Part shown: piece by piece, positions 36,273 to 44,902 of the stretch | Layout of the letters: the number at the start of each line of letters is the position of its first letter | Numbering within the stretch: position 1 is the stretch's first letter | Assembly: GCA_016756695.1 (NCBI GenBank) | Contig: CP066701.1 | Location: forward strand, 366,001 to 430,000 | Length of the DNA: 64,000 bases | Reading direction: 5' to 3' | Source: Heyndrickxia sporothermodurans | GTDB taxonomy: Bacteria > Bacillota > Bacilli > Bacillales > Bacillaceae_C | Program-made: the position numbers and the translations under genes | Notes under the pieces: generated by a model | Database searches by the model: none | Told to the model about the DNA's origin: nothing | The model's input: the letters and a program-made list of their open reading frames with translations, nothing else

Positions 36273-37792
36273 TATTTATTCAAAATTCCATGCTTTTGTA
36301 AATATTGCTTCGCAACTATTTTTGCTGACTGTCCATCGACATTTACTAAATAATTCATTTCCTGCATCTCATCCTCGGTAATCTTCCCTGCTAGCTTATT
36401 TAAAATCTCTTTCAACTCCGGATATTTTTTCAATGTTTCCTTCCTTAATAATGGGGCTCCTTGATAAGGTGGAAAAAGATGTTGATCGTCCTGTAAAATT
36501 TTCATATTATATTGTTTTAATTCGCTATCTGTCGAATAAGCATCCAATAATTGAATATCCCCTTGCTTTAGCGCGTTATAGCGTAATTTAGGCTCCATCG
36601 TTTGCATATGAGGAAATTCTATTCCGTATTTCTTAATGATTCCTTTGTATCCATCTTCCCGATCGGAGAATTCCAGGGTGAAACCTACTTTTACACGGTC
36701 TTGGACCTTTTTTAAGTCTGAGATTGTTTGTAAGTTATTGTTTTTTGCGTAGTCATTTGGAACTGCAAGTGCATACGTATTACTATACTTCATTGGCTTT
36801 AACATGATCATTTTATATTTTGCAAGCATCCCTTTTTCAGCTTGCTTATAGACAGCTGCCGCATCCGTACTTACAGCCTCTTCTTTTAAGAATGTAGAAA
36901 TGGCTGTTCCCGTAAATTCAGGATAAATATCGATATTACCTGATTTTAATGCGTTAAAAACCATCGATGTTTTTCCCAATCCTGGTTTTAATTCCACGGT
37001 TAGATCGGTATCTTTCTCAATCAACAGTTTATACATATTGATTAGTATCTCAGGCTCCGCTCCTAGTTTTCCGGCAATGACAAGCTTCTCCCCTTTATTT
37101 CCTCCTAATTGCGGGATAATGATAATGAGAAGCACAGCTACTATAGCAATGCTGCCTATTTGCAACGTTCGCTTGAATGGATAGTGTTCAATCATACGTA
37201 AGACGACATCAAAAATAATCGCGAGTAACGCAGCAGGAATAGCACCTAAAATAATGAGATAATGGTCATTACGGTCAATACCTAGAAGGATAATATCTCC
37301 TAATCCACCTGCGCCAATCAATGCTGCAAGTGTAGCAGTTCCGACGATCAGAACCGTAGCCGTACGAATCCCCGCCATTATAACAGGAAATGCTAGGGGT
37401 AGCTCTACCTTTATTAATCGTTTTCTGTTATTCATTCCCATCGCATGTGCTGCCTCAATTAATGAGGCATCTACTTCTTTAATTCCTGTATACGTATTTC
37501 GCAATATCGGTAATAACGCATATACGACAAGGGCAATAATTGCTGGTATTGTCCCAATACCAACTAACGGTATTAATAAGCCTAATAATGCCAAGGAAGG
37601 GATCGTTTGAAAGATCGCCGCAATTCCCATGACCGCTTCCGCAATTTTTCTATGCTTCGTAATGTAAATCCCTACGGGTATTCCAATCAAGATCGCAATC
37701 AGGAGTGCAATAAACGAAATTTGCAGATGTTCCAAAAAGGCCTGGAATAGTTGTCCTTTTCGCTGCTCAAATACTTGTATAAACTGCTCCAT
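36272..37792 (-). CDS. opuFB: OpuF-type fused permease/substrate-binding protein for compatible solutes
   Basis: A 506-residue hybrid. Residues 1-215 are an OpuBB/OpuCB-type permease with about six helices and the EAA-like loop (AAHAMGMNNRKRLIKVELPLA); residues 230-506 are an OpuAC/ProX-like binding protein (KLVIAGKLGAEPEILINMYK, GLGKTSMVFNALKSGNIDIY-PEFTG, VGFTLEFSDREDGYKGI). In OpuF systems the binding protein is fused to the membrane domain and displayed outside. Likely imports glycine betaine and similar solutes. ATG 37792, 4 bp after opuFA. Confidence 0.9.
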   Translation of the reverse strand: MEQFIQVFEQRKGQLFQAFLEHLQISFIALLIAILIGIPVGIYITKHRKIAEAVMGIAAIFQTIPSLALLGLLIPLVGIGTIPAIIALVVYALLPILRNTYTGIKEVDASLIEAAHAMGMNNRKRLIKVELPLAFPVIMAGIRTATVLIVGTATLAALIGAGGLGDIILLGIDRNDHYLIILGAIPAALLAIIFDVVLRMIEHYPFKRTLQIGSIAIVAVLLIIIIPQLGGNKGEKLVIAGKLGAEPEILINMYKLLIEKDTDLTVELKPGLGKTSMVFNALKSGNIDIYPEFTGTAISTFLKEEAVSTDAAAVYKQAEKGMLAKYKMIMLKPMKYSNTYALAVPNDYAKNNNLQTISDLKKVQDRVKVGFTLEFSDREDGYKGIIKKYGIEFPHMQTMEPKLRYNALKQGDIQLLDAYSTDSELKQYNMKILQDDQHLFPPYQGAPLLRKETLKKYPELKEILNKLAGKITEDEMQEMNYLVNVDGQSAKIVAKQYLQKHGILNK

Positions 37793-37795
37793 TCA

Positions 37796-38755
37796 TTATG
37801 CCCTCCCTTCTTCTAGGCTGGCTAAATATTGGATAACAGTATGGCTTGTGACGGTGCCGATTATTTTATTATCGTGTTCAACAGCGATTTCACCATCACG
37901 CGCTAAAATGGATAAAAGTGCCGAAAGTTTTTCCTGTGTCGAAATGGTTTTCAACGAATAAGACGGAGTTGGGTTAGGAATGATCCACTGAAGCAACCTT
38001 TCAACGAGCTCATCTTCCCATTCAGATGTATCATTTTCCGTTTTTAAAAAATGTTGAACAAATTCATTTGCCGGATGATTGATGATTTGTTCAGGTGTAT
38101 CAATTTGAACAACCGTGCCGTCTTTCATGAGGCATATTCTATCTCCAAGTTTTAATGCTTCATGGATGTCATGGGTAACGAAAATGATTGTTTTATGTAT
38201 TTGTTTTTTCATCGTTAATAAATCATCTTGCAGTTGTTGGCGGCTAATCGGATCTAATGCGCTGAAAGGTTCATCCATTAAAATAATATCCGGATCGGCT
38301 GCTAGTGCTCGAATAACACCGACTCGTTGTTGTTGCCCACCTGAAAGCTCGTCCGGTTTACGTTCGCGGAATTTCTTTGGGTCTAAGCCGACCATCGTTA
38401 ATAATTCATCAATCCGTTTGTTAATATCGGATTTTCTCCATTTTTTCAGCTCCGGCACTGTTGCGATATTTTCTGCAATCGTCATATGTGGAAAGAGGGC
38501 AATTTGTTGGAGAACATAGCCAATATTCCAGCGTAAGGAATGGATGTCATACTCACTTACATTTTTCTCTTGGATATAAATATTTCCTTGTGATAACTCA
38601 ATTAATCGATTTATCATTTTCAATGTCGTCGTTTTTCCACAACCACTTGGACCAATTAGGACAAAAAACTCACCCTTATTGATCGTGAAATGCAAATCGT
38701 CGACAGCTTTCGTTCCATCAGGGTACTCCTTTGATACGTGTTCAAATCGAATCAT
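37796..38755 (-). CDS. opuFA: OpuF-type ATPase subunit
   Basis: A 319-residue ABC ATPase. Walker A GPSGCGKTT, Q-loop LQQIALFP, signature LSGGQQQR, Walker B ILMDEPFSALD and switch His (VTHD) are all present. The C-terminal 75 residues resemble a single CBS domain (LKTISTQEKLSALLSILARD), shorter than the CBS pair of OpuCA. It energises the fused OpuFB. ATG 38755 follows AAAGGAG. Expected to respond to osmotic stress; no regulator is adjacent. Confidence 0.9.
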   Translation of the reverse strand: MIRFEHVSKEYPDGTKAVDDLHFTINKGEFFVLIGPSGCGKTTTLKMINRLIELSQGNIYIQEKNVSEYDIHSLRWNIGYVLQQIALFPHMTIAENIATVPELKKWRKSDINKRIDELLTMVGLDPKKFRERKPDELSGGQQQRVGVIRALAADPDIILMDEPFSALDPISRQQLQDDLLTMKKQIHKTIIFVTHDIHEALKLGDRICLMKDGTVVQIDTPEQIINHPANEFVQHFLKTENDTSEWEDELVERLLQWIIPNPTPSYSLKTISTQEKLSALLSILARDGEIAVEHDNKIIGTVTSHTVIQYLASLEEGRA

Positions 38756-38794
38756 TTTTATCTCCTTTATAATGCTATTAAGTTCAATTGTAAG

Positions 38795-38832
38795 AAAAAG
38801 CTGTTTACTTATTCTGTAAACAGCTTTTTTAA
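38795..38832 (-). terminator. Terminator of the metallophosphatase gene
   Basis: AAAAAGCTGTTTAC and GTAAACAGCTTTTT form a perfect 14-bp stem. It lies a few bases past the minus-strand phosphatase stop and just before the opuFA leader. Confidence 0.9.
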
Positions 38833-38838
38833 TTCATG

Positions 38839-39567
38839 CTAGCAGGATGCTACGTTTGCCTTAACAAAATACTGCTCAAACATACCGTCTTTTATTTCTA
38901 AACAATTTAATTGATGTCCATATGCACAGGCCCCATCAATTCCTATTTTCTTATTACCGTAATATACATCTGCCTTTTCATGCAAGTAAATTGCTGGTGT
39001 ATGACCATGAATAATTGTCCGGGAAAATGAATGATTTACTTGAAGAAACGGATCTCGTATCCATATGAATTCGTGATTACTCGTTTTTTTCCAATCATCA
39101 TGTTCCGGATTGATTCCCGCATGAACAAAAATGAAATCATCTGTTTCATAAAAATACGGGAGATTCTCGATGAAGGAAACAACTTCTTTATGCGTTTCTC
39201 CGATTTGCCGCGCCCATTCCTGATAGGTTGAGTCCTCTTCCTGATCACTGCAGCTCTCCCCCAAGAAAGATTGAATGGTTGCTAAAGCTCCATTTCGAAA
39301 ATATCTTTCCTTCTCACCAATTGGATCCGCTAACCAATTACAAAACATTTGATCATGATTACCCTTTATTGCTACAGCCCTATGCTTCTCTACTAATTCC
39401 TTCACGAAATAAATGACTTCTTTGCTATTTTTCCCACGATCCATGTAATCGCCTAAAAGTATCAATTGATCTTCACTAGAATCGTATTTTACTAGTGACA
39501 ATAATTCTTTAAACTCATGAAAGCAACCATGAATGTCACTTATGACAAGCATTCTATTTTTATTCAT
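38839..39567 (-). CDS. Calcineurin-like Ser/Thr phosphatase-type metallophosphoesterase
   Basis: A 242-residue protein of the PPP-like phosphoesterase fold: ISDIHGCFHEF, ILLGDYMDRGKNS, IKGNHDQMF, IHGHTPA and a C-terminal GIDGACAYGHQLNCL. All metal ligands are present. The group includes bacterial protein phosphatases such as PrpA/PrpE and dinucleoside tetraphosphatases; sequence alone does not decide. ATG 39567. The gene stands alone. Confidence 0.85.
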   Translation of the reverse strand: MNKNRMLVISDIHGCFHEFKELLSLVKYDSSEDQLILLGDYMDRGKNSKEVIYFVKELVEKHRAVAIKGNHDQMFCNWLADPIGEKERYFRNGALATIQSFLGESCSDQEEDSTYQEWARQIGETHKEVVSFIENLPYFYETDDFIFVHAGINPEHDDWKKTSNHEFIWIRDPFLQVNHSFSRTIIHGHTPAIYLHEKADVYYGNKKIGIDGACAYGHQLNCLEIKDGMFEQYFVKANVASC

Positions 39568-39649
39568 ACAATACCCCTTTTCTTCTCTAAATAGTACAAC
39601 TTTTCACATTTATTTTCTATTATCTTGTTGTTATTTTGGTATAAACAAT

Positions 39650-39784
39650 GGACCGTTCCTTTCCGCTCCAGGCACTTGCTTTCCGCGGGGAGGAAGTCGA
39701 GCCTCCTCGACGCTACGCGTCTGTGGGGTCTCGACTTTTCCTCTATATCCCGCAGGAGTCAAATGCCTTCCGCTCCACTCTGTG
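39650..39784 (-). repeat. Interspersed ~135-bp GC-rich repeat, copy 2
   Basis: Inverted relative to copy 1 at 12552-12690 and alignable along its full length (GGACCGTTCC, CTTTCCGCGGGGAGGAAGTC, GGGGTCTCGAC, CCCGCAGGAGTCAA, CCTTCCGCTCCACTCTG). It occupies most of the gap between two minus-strand genes. Confidence 0.88.
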
Positions 39785-39825
39785 CTTTTATTAAAAACAA
39801 TAATCTTTTAGAAAGAACCTTAAAT

Positions 39826-40986
39826 TTAAAAGTTCATAAAGATTTTATAATGGGTAAAAGCAGTAAAATTCTCGTTCCCTACACCCTTTTCTATTTCTAC
39901 ATACATTTTTTTCAGTTCTGATAAACTTTGTAAATTGGACAGAAGGATGATAAAATCCTTCCCATCTTTTGAAATGCTGTTAATGGCAGACCATCCAGGT
40001 ATATGTCCATGTATAGTGTAATTTCTTTGATGAATATACCAACCATATCCATAACTATTTTTATAAGGCATAAATAATTTTTTCAGACTGTATGGTGAAA
40101 CTAGTTTTCCCGTTGTCAAAGCTTGATCAAATTTGTACAGATCATAGGCGGTCGAATAACTATCCCCACTGCCTAATAGTTGAGAGAAGTGCGTCTTAGA
40201 TGGGGAATAGATAAAATTGAACCTCCTTTGATAGCCGGCGGATATGTATGAATCATTTTTGTCGGCGTCACCAAATCCGGATTGTTCCATGCCTGAAGGG
40301 TTAAAAATGAACTTCGTGATGTACTCATGAAGTGACATCCTCGACACCTTTTCAATAATAACCCCTAGAATAGAATAGTTCGAATCCGTATATTCCCACG
40401 TTTCACCGGGCTTCGAATGAAGGGTTTTGGCATGGCGGGAAATATCTTTCATTAATTCGTGCTTCGTCAGTTCCTCTCCATTCTCATTTCGGCGCGGAAT
40501 ACCAGATGTTTGCGAAAGCAAATGTTTAATTTTTATCTCGTTCGCATGTGGGAATTCCGGAAAGTATTTTGATAAACGATCCTCGCTCGTTAACTTTCCC
40601 TGCTCTTCTAACTGAATAATTGCTGTAGAAACAAAGGCTTTTGTCAGTGAAGCAATATAATACTGTGTATTTGGTCCATTATTACTTTTTTTAGCACGAT
40701 TGCTTAACCCGTAACCTTTGTGTAAAACTATTTTTCCATCTTTCACAATCAAAGCTGTCCCACTGAAATGATTGTTTTTTAAATAGAGATCAATGTGATG
40801 GCTAGTCGGGGTTTGTGGAGATGCAACAGGTATATTAAGAATTTCCCCTTTAGAATGATGAATCCCATGATCCATAAAACTATTCGTATGATATAATAAT
40901 CCAATTATAAGCAGAACCATAATGAAAATAGATAAATTTCGTTTTTTCATCTTTCTTTTATCGTGTTTTCTACATGATGTTTGCAT
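39826..40986 (-). CDS. Membrane-anchored serine hydrolase (class C beta-lactamase / PBP4* fold)
   Basis: A 386-residue protein. ATG 40986 follows AGGAG. A basic N-terminus and one hydrophobic helix (LSIFIMVLLIIGLLYHTN) anchor it outside. The nucleophile motif SxxK is in YYIASLTKAF, the second motif YxxN in WEYTDSNYSILGV, and HGH-PGW stands for the third (K/H)xG motif. Members act as D-Ala-D-Ala peptidases or esterases, not usually as resistance enzymes. Its position near murG-like and dlt genes is consistent with an envelope role. Confidence 0.85.
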   Translation of the reverse strand: MQTSCRKHDKRKMKKRNLSIFIMVLLIIGLLYHTNSFMDHGIHHSKGEILNIPVASPQTPTSHHIDLYLKNNHFSGTALIVKDGKIVLHKGYGLSNRAKKSNNGPNTQYYIASLTKAFVSTAIIQLEEQGKLTSEDRLSKYFPEFPHANEIKIKHLLSQTSGIPRRNENGEELTKHELMKDISRHAKTLHSKPGETWEYTDSNYSILGVIIEKVSRMSLHEYITKFIFNPSGMEQSGFGDADKNDSYISAGYQRRFNFIYSPSKTHFSQLLGSGDSYSTAYDLYKFDQALTTGKLVSPYSLKKLFMPYKNSYGYGWYIHQRNYTIHGHIPGWSAINSISKDGKDFIILLSNLQSLSELKKMYVEIEKGVGNENFTAFTHYKIFMNF

Positions 40987-41175
40987 TTTTATCTCCTAAT
41001 GATGAGTTGTACCGTTATTTTAACCAATTTCTAGGAGGTAATACGGTAAATTCTTCTGGATAAAAGAGATATATTTGCATTCCTTTCAGAAAAAAAGCTG
41101 GATTAGTATCATGAAACGAGATAAATAAGATATAATTTATAAAGTCATTATCTTTAACGTATTGTAGGAGGAATT

Positions 41176-42243
41176 ATGTTTAAAAAGAAAATTGTATTTA
41201 CAGGTGGGGGAACAGCAGGTCACGTGACACCTAATATTGCCATCATTAAGGAAATGGACCGTTCTAAATGGGATATTCATTATATAGGATCAAAAAAAGG
41301 AATTGAGAAAGATTTAATCACTCAAATTAACATACCTTATTACGGGATTTCTAGCGGTAAGCTAAGAAGATATATTGATTTCGAAAATGTAAAAGATATT
41401 TTTAGAGTTCTTAAAGGTTGTCTGCAAGCAAGGAGAATTTTAAAAAAGCTAAAGCCAAATCTTATTTTTTCAAAAGGCGGATTCGTATCTGTACCCGTCA
41501 TTATCGCGGCAAAGTCATTAAAAATTCCGATCTTCATTCATGAAAGTGATATGACGCCTGGTTTGGCTAATAAAATTTCGCAACGTTTTGCAACGAAGAT
41601 TTTTACCTCGTTTGCAGAAACGAAAAAATACTTTCCGGAACAAAAAACAATGGTCATTGGATCTCCTATTCGAAAGGAAATCTTAAATGGCTCTTGGGAA
41701 AAAGGTAGAGACTTTCTCGATTTCAATACGTATCAGCCCATTTTAACGATTATGGGTGGTAGCTTAGGTTCGAAAAAAGTGAATGAGGCGGTAAGATCAT
41801 CTTTAAATCAACTCATCGGAAAATATCAAATTGTTCATTTATGCGGGAAGGGAAATATCGATAATAAGCTTTTGAATATTCCCGGGTATAAGCAATTTGA
41901 ATATATCAATGATGAATTACCAGATATCTTAGCAGCAACCGATATTGTCATTACGAGGGGCGGCTCGAATGCGATATTTGAATTTTTAGCATTGAAAATC
42001 CCGATGATCATCATCCCGTTAACGAAACAACAAAGCCGAGGCGATCAAATTTTAAATGCAAAAGCATTCGAAGACAAAGGCTATTCATTGACATTAGAGG
42101 AAGAAAATTTAACAAATGATTCATTAGTAAGCAGCTTAGATTTCGTCATGAGCAAAAAAGAAAAATACCAAACCGCCATGTCCACATCAGAACAAGGCAA
42201 CGCGCTACAAGTACTAGTCGACGAAATAAATAAATATCTTTAA
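41176..42243 (+). CDS. murG: MurG-like N-acetylglucosaminyltransferase
   Basis: A 355-residue GT28 enzyme. N-terminal glycine loop TGGGTAGHVTPN, then IHYIGSKKGIEKDL, GGFVSVPVIIAA, HESDMTPGLANK, the second-domain GGSLGSKKVNE, and TRGGSNAIFEFLALKIPMII. These are the lipid I- and UDP-GlcNAc-binding motifs of MurG, which makes lipid II. ATG 41176 follows GTAGGAGG. Outside the usual mur-fts cluster; Bacillus cereus relatives have a similar second MurG, so this may be a paralogue. The end of the gene is rich in C-ending codons. Confidence 0.88.
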   Translation: MFKKKIVFTGGGTAGHVTPNIAIIKEMDRSKWDIHYIGSKKGIEKDLITQINIPYYGISSGKLRRYIDFENVKDIFRVLKGCLQARRILKKLKPNLIFSKGGFVSVPVIIAAKSLKIPIFIHESDMTPGLANKISQRFATKIFTSFAETKKYFPEQKTMVIGSPIRKEILNGSWEKGRDFLDFNTYQPILTIMGGSLGSKKVNEAVRSSLNQLIGKYQIVHLCGKGNIDNKLLNIPGYKQFEYINDELPDILAATDIVITRGGSNAIFEFLALKIPMIIIPLTKQQSRGDQILNAKAFEDKGYSLTLEEENLTNDSLVSSLDFVMSKKEKYQTAMSTSEQGNALQVLVDEINKYL

Positions 42244-42251
42244 TTCAAAAT

Positions 42252-42308
42252 AAGGTGTCAGGCACCGTCTGTGGACATTTGTCCACAAGAGGTGCCTGAC
42301 ACCTTTTT
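42252..42308. repeat. GTGTCAGGCACC palindrome, copy d (class 1)
   Basis: AAGGTGTCAGGCACCGTC, inner TGTGGACATTTGTCCACA, then GAGGTGCCTGACACCTTTTT. It lies between the converging murG-like and dltD genes and ends 2 bp before the dltD stop, so it can terminate both. Confidence 0.92.
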
Positions 42309-42310
42309 GG

Positions 42311-43486
42311 TTATTGTTTCCAGTGGTTTTCCATTGCTTTGTCCATGTATACCCAGCCTTTCCACGCGATGTGGATGGTGTCTTTGAGGAAATATGGGTC
42401 ATATTCATGTCCGGAGTAGTCAGCAATTGGAAAACCTGCTGCTTCTACTTGCTTTTTAATTTTTTTATAAAAAGCAGTCCTTCCTTCCTTCGGGAAACCA
42501 GTATAGTCATACCATTTCCCGTTTACAGGAAGTGTTACAAAAAGCGGCTTTGCACCTTTTTCTTTTAAAAGATCTAACACCATTTGAAAATCTTTATATT
42601 CTTTGGATTCAGCAAATGATGTGCCCTTTTTGTAGTTTTTAAGCTCATTTATTTTTGGTGCAATCTTCTTTTTATAATAACTATCTGATATATTAAATGG
42701 ATTGCTTTTCGCTCGTTTGCGGCCGTATTTTTCAGCTGAGATCACCAATTCATCCCATGACTTATTTTTTACAAGTTTAGGATTTTGATGTCTTTTCCTT
42801 TGATAGCCTCCAAACAATGAATAATACAAATCCTTTTTCTGTAGAAGTCGCCAATTCAAATAGGCAATAGGTCTTGCACAGTCTGCTTTGAATCGTAAAG
42901 ATTTAGTATTACTTAGTTCAGCTTTATATAATGTCGATAAGATTTGGTCACGATTCACCGTATTAAATGTCAACAATCGAGCCATCGCCAGTTTTTTCAG
43001 TTTCGAATCAATATTTTGATTGAAAACTAAATCATACGCTTGTAGTCTCGAGTAATTAGGGGAAAAATGGGCATCATCGATCCCTTCCTCATGAAACCAT
43101 TGCGGTGAAATAATAAATACCAGCTTTTTCCCTTTTAATTGATCCGCTTGGGAAGCAAAATTCATGAAATGAATGAGCGATTGCATCCCACCTCTTCCAT
43201 ATAAAAAGGGGGTAAACCCCTTTTTATTTGCCGCAAAATAATTTGACGGATGAAAAGGGTCAAATCGGGCCAATTCCGAAGAACCGTAAATAGGAAAGGA
43301 ATTTTTTTCTTTAAGAATTTTCTTTTGTACGTAATCGCCTTGAAACATTAATGGATTTAGTTCCGTGGCAGCACGTTGTACTTTTTTATCCGAAATAAAT
43401 GACTTAAGCCAATTATTTGGAAAAAAGATAAACACTAAAAAAAGTACTACTGCAATAATGATCGGAACAAATGCATATTTTTTCAT
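42311..43486 (-). CDS. dltD: DltD, D-alanine transfer protein
   Basis: A 391-residue protein with an N-terminal membrane anchor (YAFVPIIIAVVLFLVFIFFP) and an extracellular SGNH-like domain: IYGSSELAR (nucleophile Ser), FIISPQWFHEEG and the Asp/His pair near DTIHIAWKG. It completes D-alanyl transfer to lipoteichoic acid. ATG overlaps the dltC stop (ATGA). Last gene of the operon; its final 110 bp are rich in C-ending codons next to the palindrome. Confidence 0.93.
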   Translation of the reverse strand: MKKYAFVPIIIAVVLFLVFIFFPNNWLKSFISDKKVQRAATELNPLMFQGDYVQKKILKEKNSFPIYGSSELARFDPFHPSNYFAANKKGFTPFLYGRGGMQSLIHFMNFASQADQLKGKKLVFIISPQWFHEEGIDDAHFSPNYSRLQAYDLVFNQNIDSKLKKLAMARLLTFNTVNRDQILSTLYKAELSNTKSLRFKADCARPIAYLNWRLLQKKDLYYSLFGGYQRKRHQNPKLVKNKSWDELVISAEKYGRKRAKSNPFNISDSYYKKKIAPKINELKNYKKGTSFAESKEYKDFQMVLDLLKEKGAKPLFVTLPVNGKWYDYTGFPKEGRTAFYKKIKKQVEAAGFPIADYSGHEYDPYFLKDTIHIAWKGWVYMDKAMENHWKQ

Positions 43487-43716
43487 TCCATCTCAGCCAA
43501 TTTCGCAGCAATATTATTCGGAGTATTCCACTCCTCACGTGTAAATTCTGTTATTGGAACAGTAATCCCAAGTCGACCTTCAATTTCAACTAATAAATTA
43601 ATGGTTCCGAAAGAGTCTAATAGTCCTTCTTCAAAAAGATCAATATCCGGATTTTCCTTCACAACATCTTCTTGGCAAACCTCTGCTAAAATGTTAAATA
43701 ATTCTTGTTTATCCAT
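43483..43716 (-). CDS. dltC: DltC, D-alanyl carrier protein
   Basis: A 77-residue acyl-carrier-type protein. The phosphopantetheine attachment serine is S35 in EEGLLDSFGTINLL. DltA loads it with D-alanine. ATG 43716 follows AAAGGAG, 13 bp after dltB. Confidence 0.95.
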   Translation of the reverse strand: MDKQELFNILAEVCQEDVVKENPDIDLFEEGLLDSFGTINLLVEIEGRLGITVPITEFTREEWNTPNNIAAKLAEME

Positions 43717-43729
43717 TGTTCATTCTCCT

Positions 43730-44902
43730 TTAGTGAAATAAATATCCTGAAAAAATATAAAATCCAAAACATATAAAATGGAATGTAATAACTACTGATA
43801 CGACATGCGTAACTTTATTTTTTGGCCAGAATTTTGTTTTCCGATTCCAACGATCAAAAAAATCGAAGCTGACCATTAAAAATGCCTGGTACAATCCGTA
43901 TACTATATATTGAGGAGCAATCCCATGCCATAGCCCCATGATGAGGAATAATAAAAGATACCCTAAATTAGAAACAGTATAACGGTTTTTAATCCACTTC
44001 TTCTTCGTCATCCAAAGAACAAAGCGCATGTACACATAATCCCTGAACCAAAATGATAACGTCATGTGCCAACGATTCCAAAAGTCTTTTATGTTTCGAC
44101 TGATAAACGGGAGATTAAAGTTTTCAGGTGTCTTAATTCCCATCAAATAACTTACTCCTATAGCAAATGCACTGTACCCGGCAAAATCAAAGAACAAGTA
44201 CATACTATACGAATACATGTACAAAATGTTCCCTAAATATGGGTGTAATTCAATAAATGGTCCTGCCCCAGGATACAAATGAGTGATTACATCGCGATGA
44301 ATTAAATACGCGATAATAAATTTGTACAAAAATCCTTTAAAAATTTTATTAATACCTAAATACAACAACTCACGGTATTGCTCCTTAGTAGGAACAGTCA
44401 AGCGATCTTTTTCAAATCTCCGATAACGGTCAATTGGACCGGAAGAGATGGTTGGGAAAAATAATAAAAAATACAAAAAATCAAGTAAAGGAATATCATT
44501 CTTAATTATTCCATCCCTAATTTCAATCACCATTTGAACTGCTTTAAAGGTCAAATAGGAAATACCTAGAAATCCAAATAGATGATTTAGCCCTAAAAGA
44601 GGGAAAACTTTCACTAAAACTAACGGCAAAATGGATGCAATAAAAGCTAAACAAAATACAAGTGTACGATTATTTCGTTTTCGATAAGCAGCATATCCTT
44701 TAACAAGAATGACCTGCCAAATCGTAAACAATACAAGCGAGACCGCGCCCAACGAATTATTTGAGAAAATGATGGCTAATAAAAGAACTGTAACCACCAT
44801 ATTATAAGCTTTGGACACTTTTCCGTTTAAGCCTAAAATAATCGTTGGTAATAGAAGAAATGCCACAATAAAGAAAAAGAGAAAAGATTCATAAGGAATC
44901 AT
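43730..44902 (-). CDS. dltB: DltB, MBOAT-family D-alanyl transfer protein
   Basis: A 390-residue polytopic protein of the membrane-bound O-acyltransferase family with about 11 hydrophobic segments. Diagnostic stretches are FNLPFISRNIKDFWNRWHMT and FWFRDYVYMRFV, with the MBOAT histidine in MGLWHGIAPQY. It moves D-Ala across the membrane. It overlaps dltA by ATGA. Confidence 0.95.
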   Translation of the reverse strand: MIPYESFLFFFIVAFLLLPTIILGLNGKVSKAYNMVVTVLLLAIIFSNNSLGAVSLVLFTIWQVILVKGYAAYRKRNNRTLVFCLAFIASILPLVLVKVFPLLGLNHLFGFLGISYLTFKAVQMVIEIRDGIIKNDIPLLDFLYFLLFFPTISSGPIDRYRRFEKDRLTVPTKEQYRELLYLGINKIFKGFLYKFIIAYLIHRDVITHLYPGAGPFIELHPYLGNILYMYSYSMYLFFDFAGYSAFAIGVSYLMGIKTPENFNLPFISRNIKDFWNRWHMTLSFWFRDYVYMRFVLWMTKKKWIKNRYTVSNLGYLLLFLIMGLWHGIAPQYIVYGLYQAFLMVSFDFFDRWNRKTKFWPKNKVTHVVSVVITFHFICFGFYIFSGYLFH

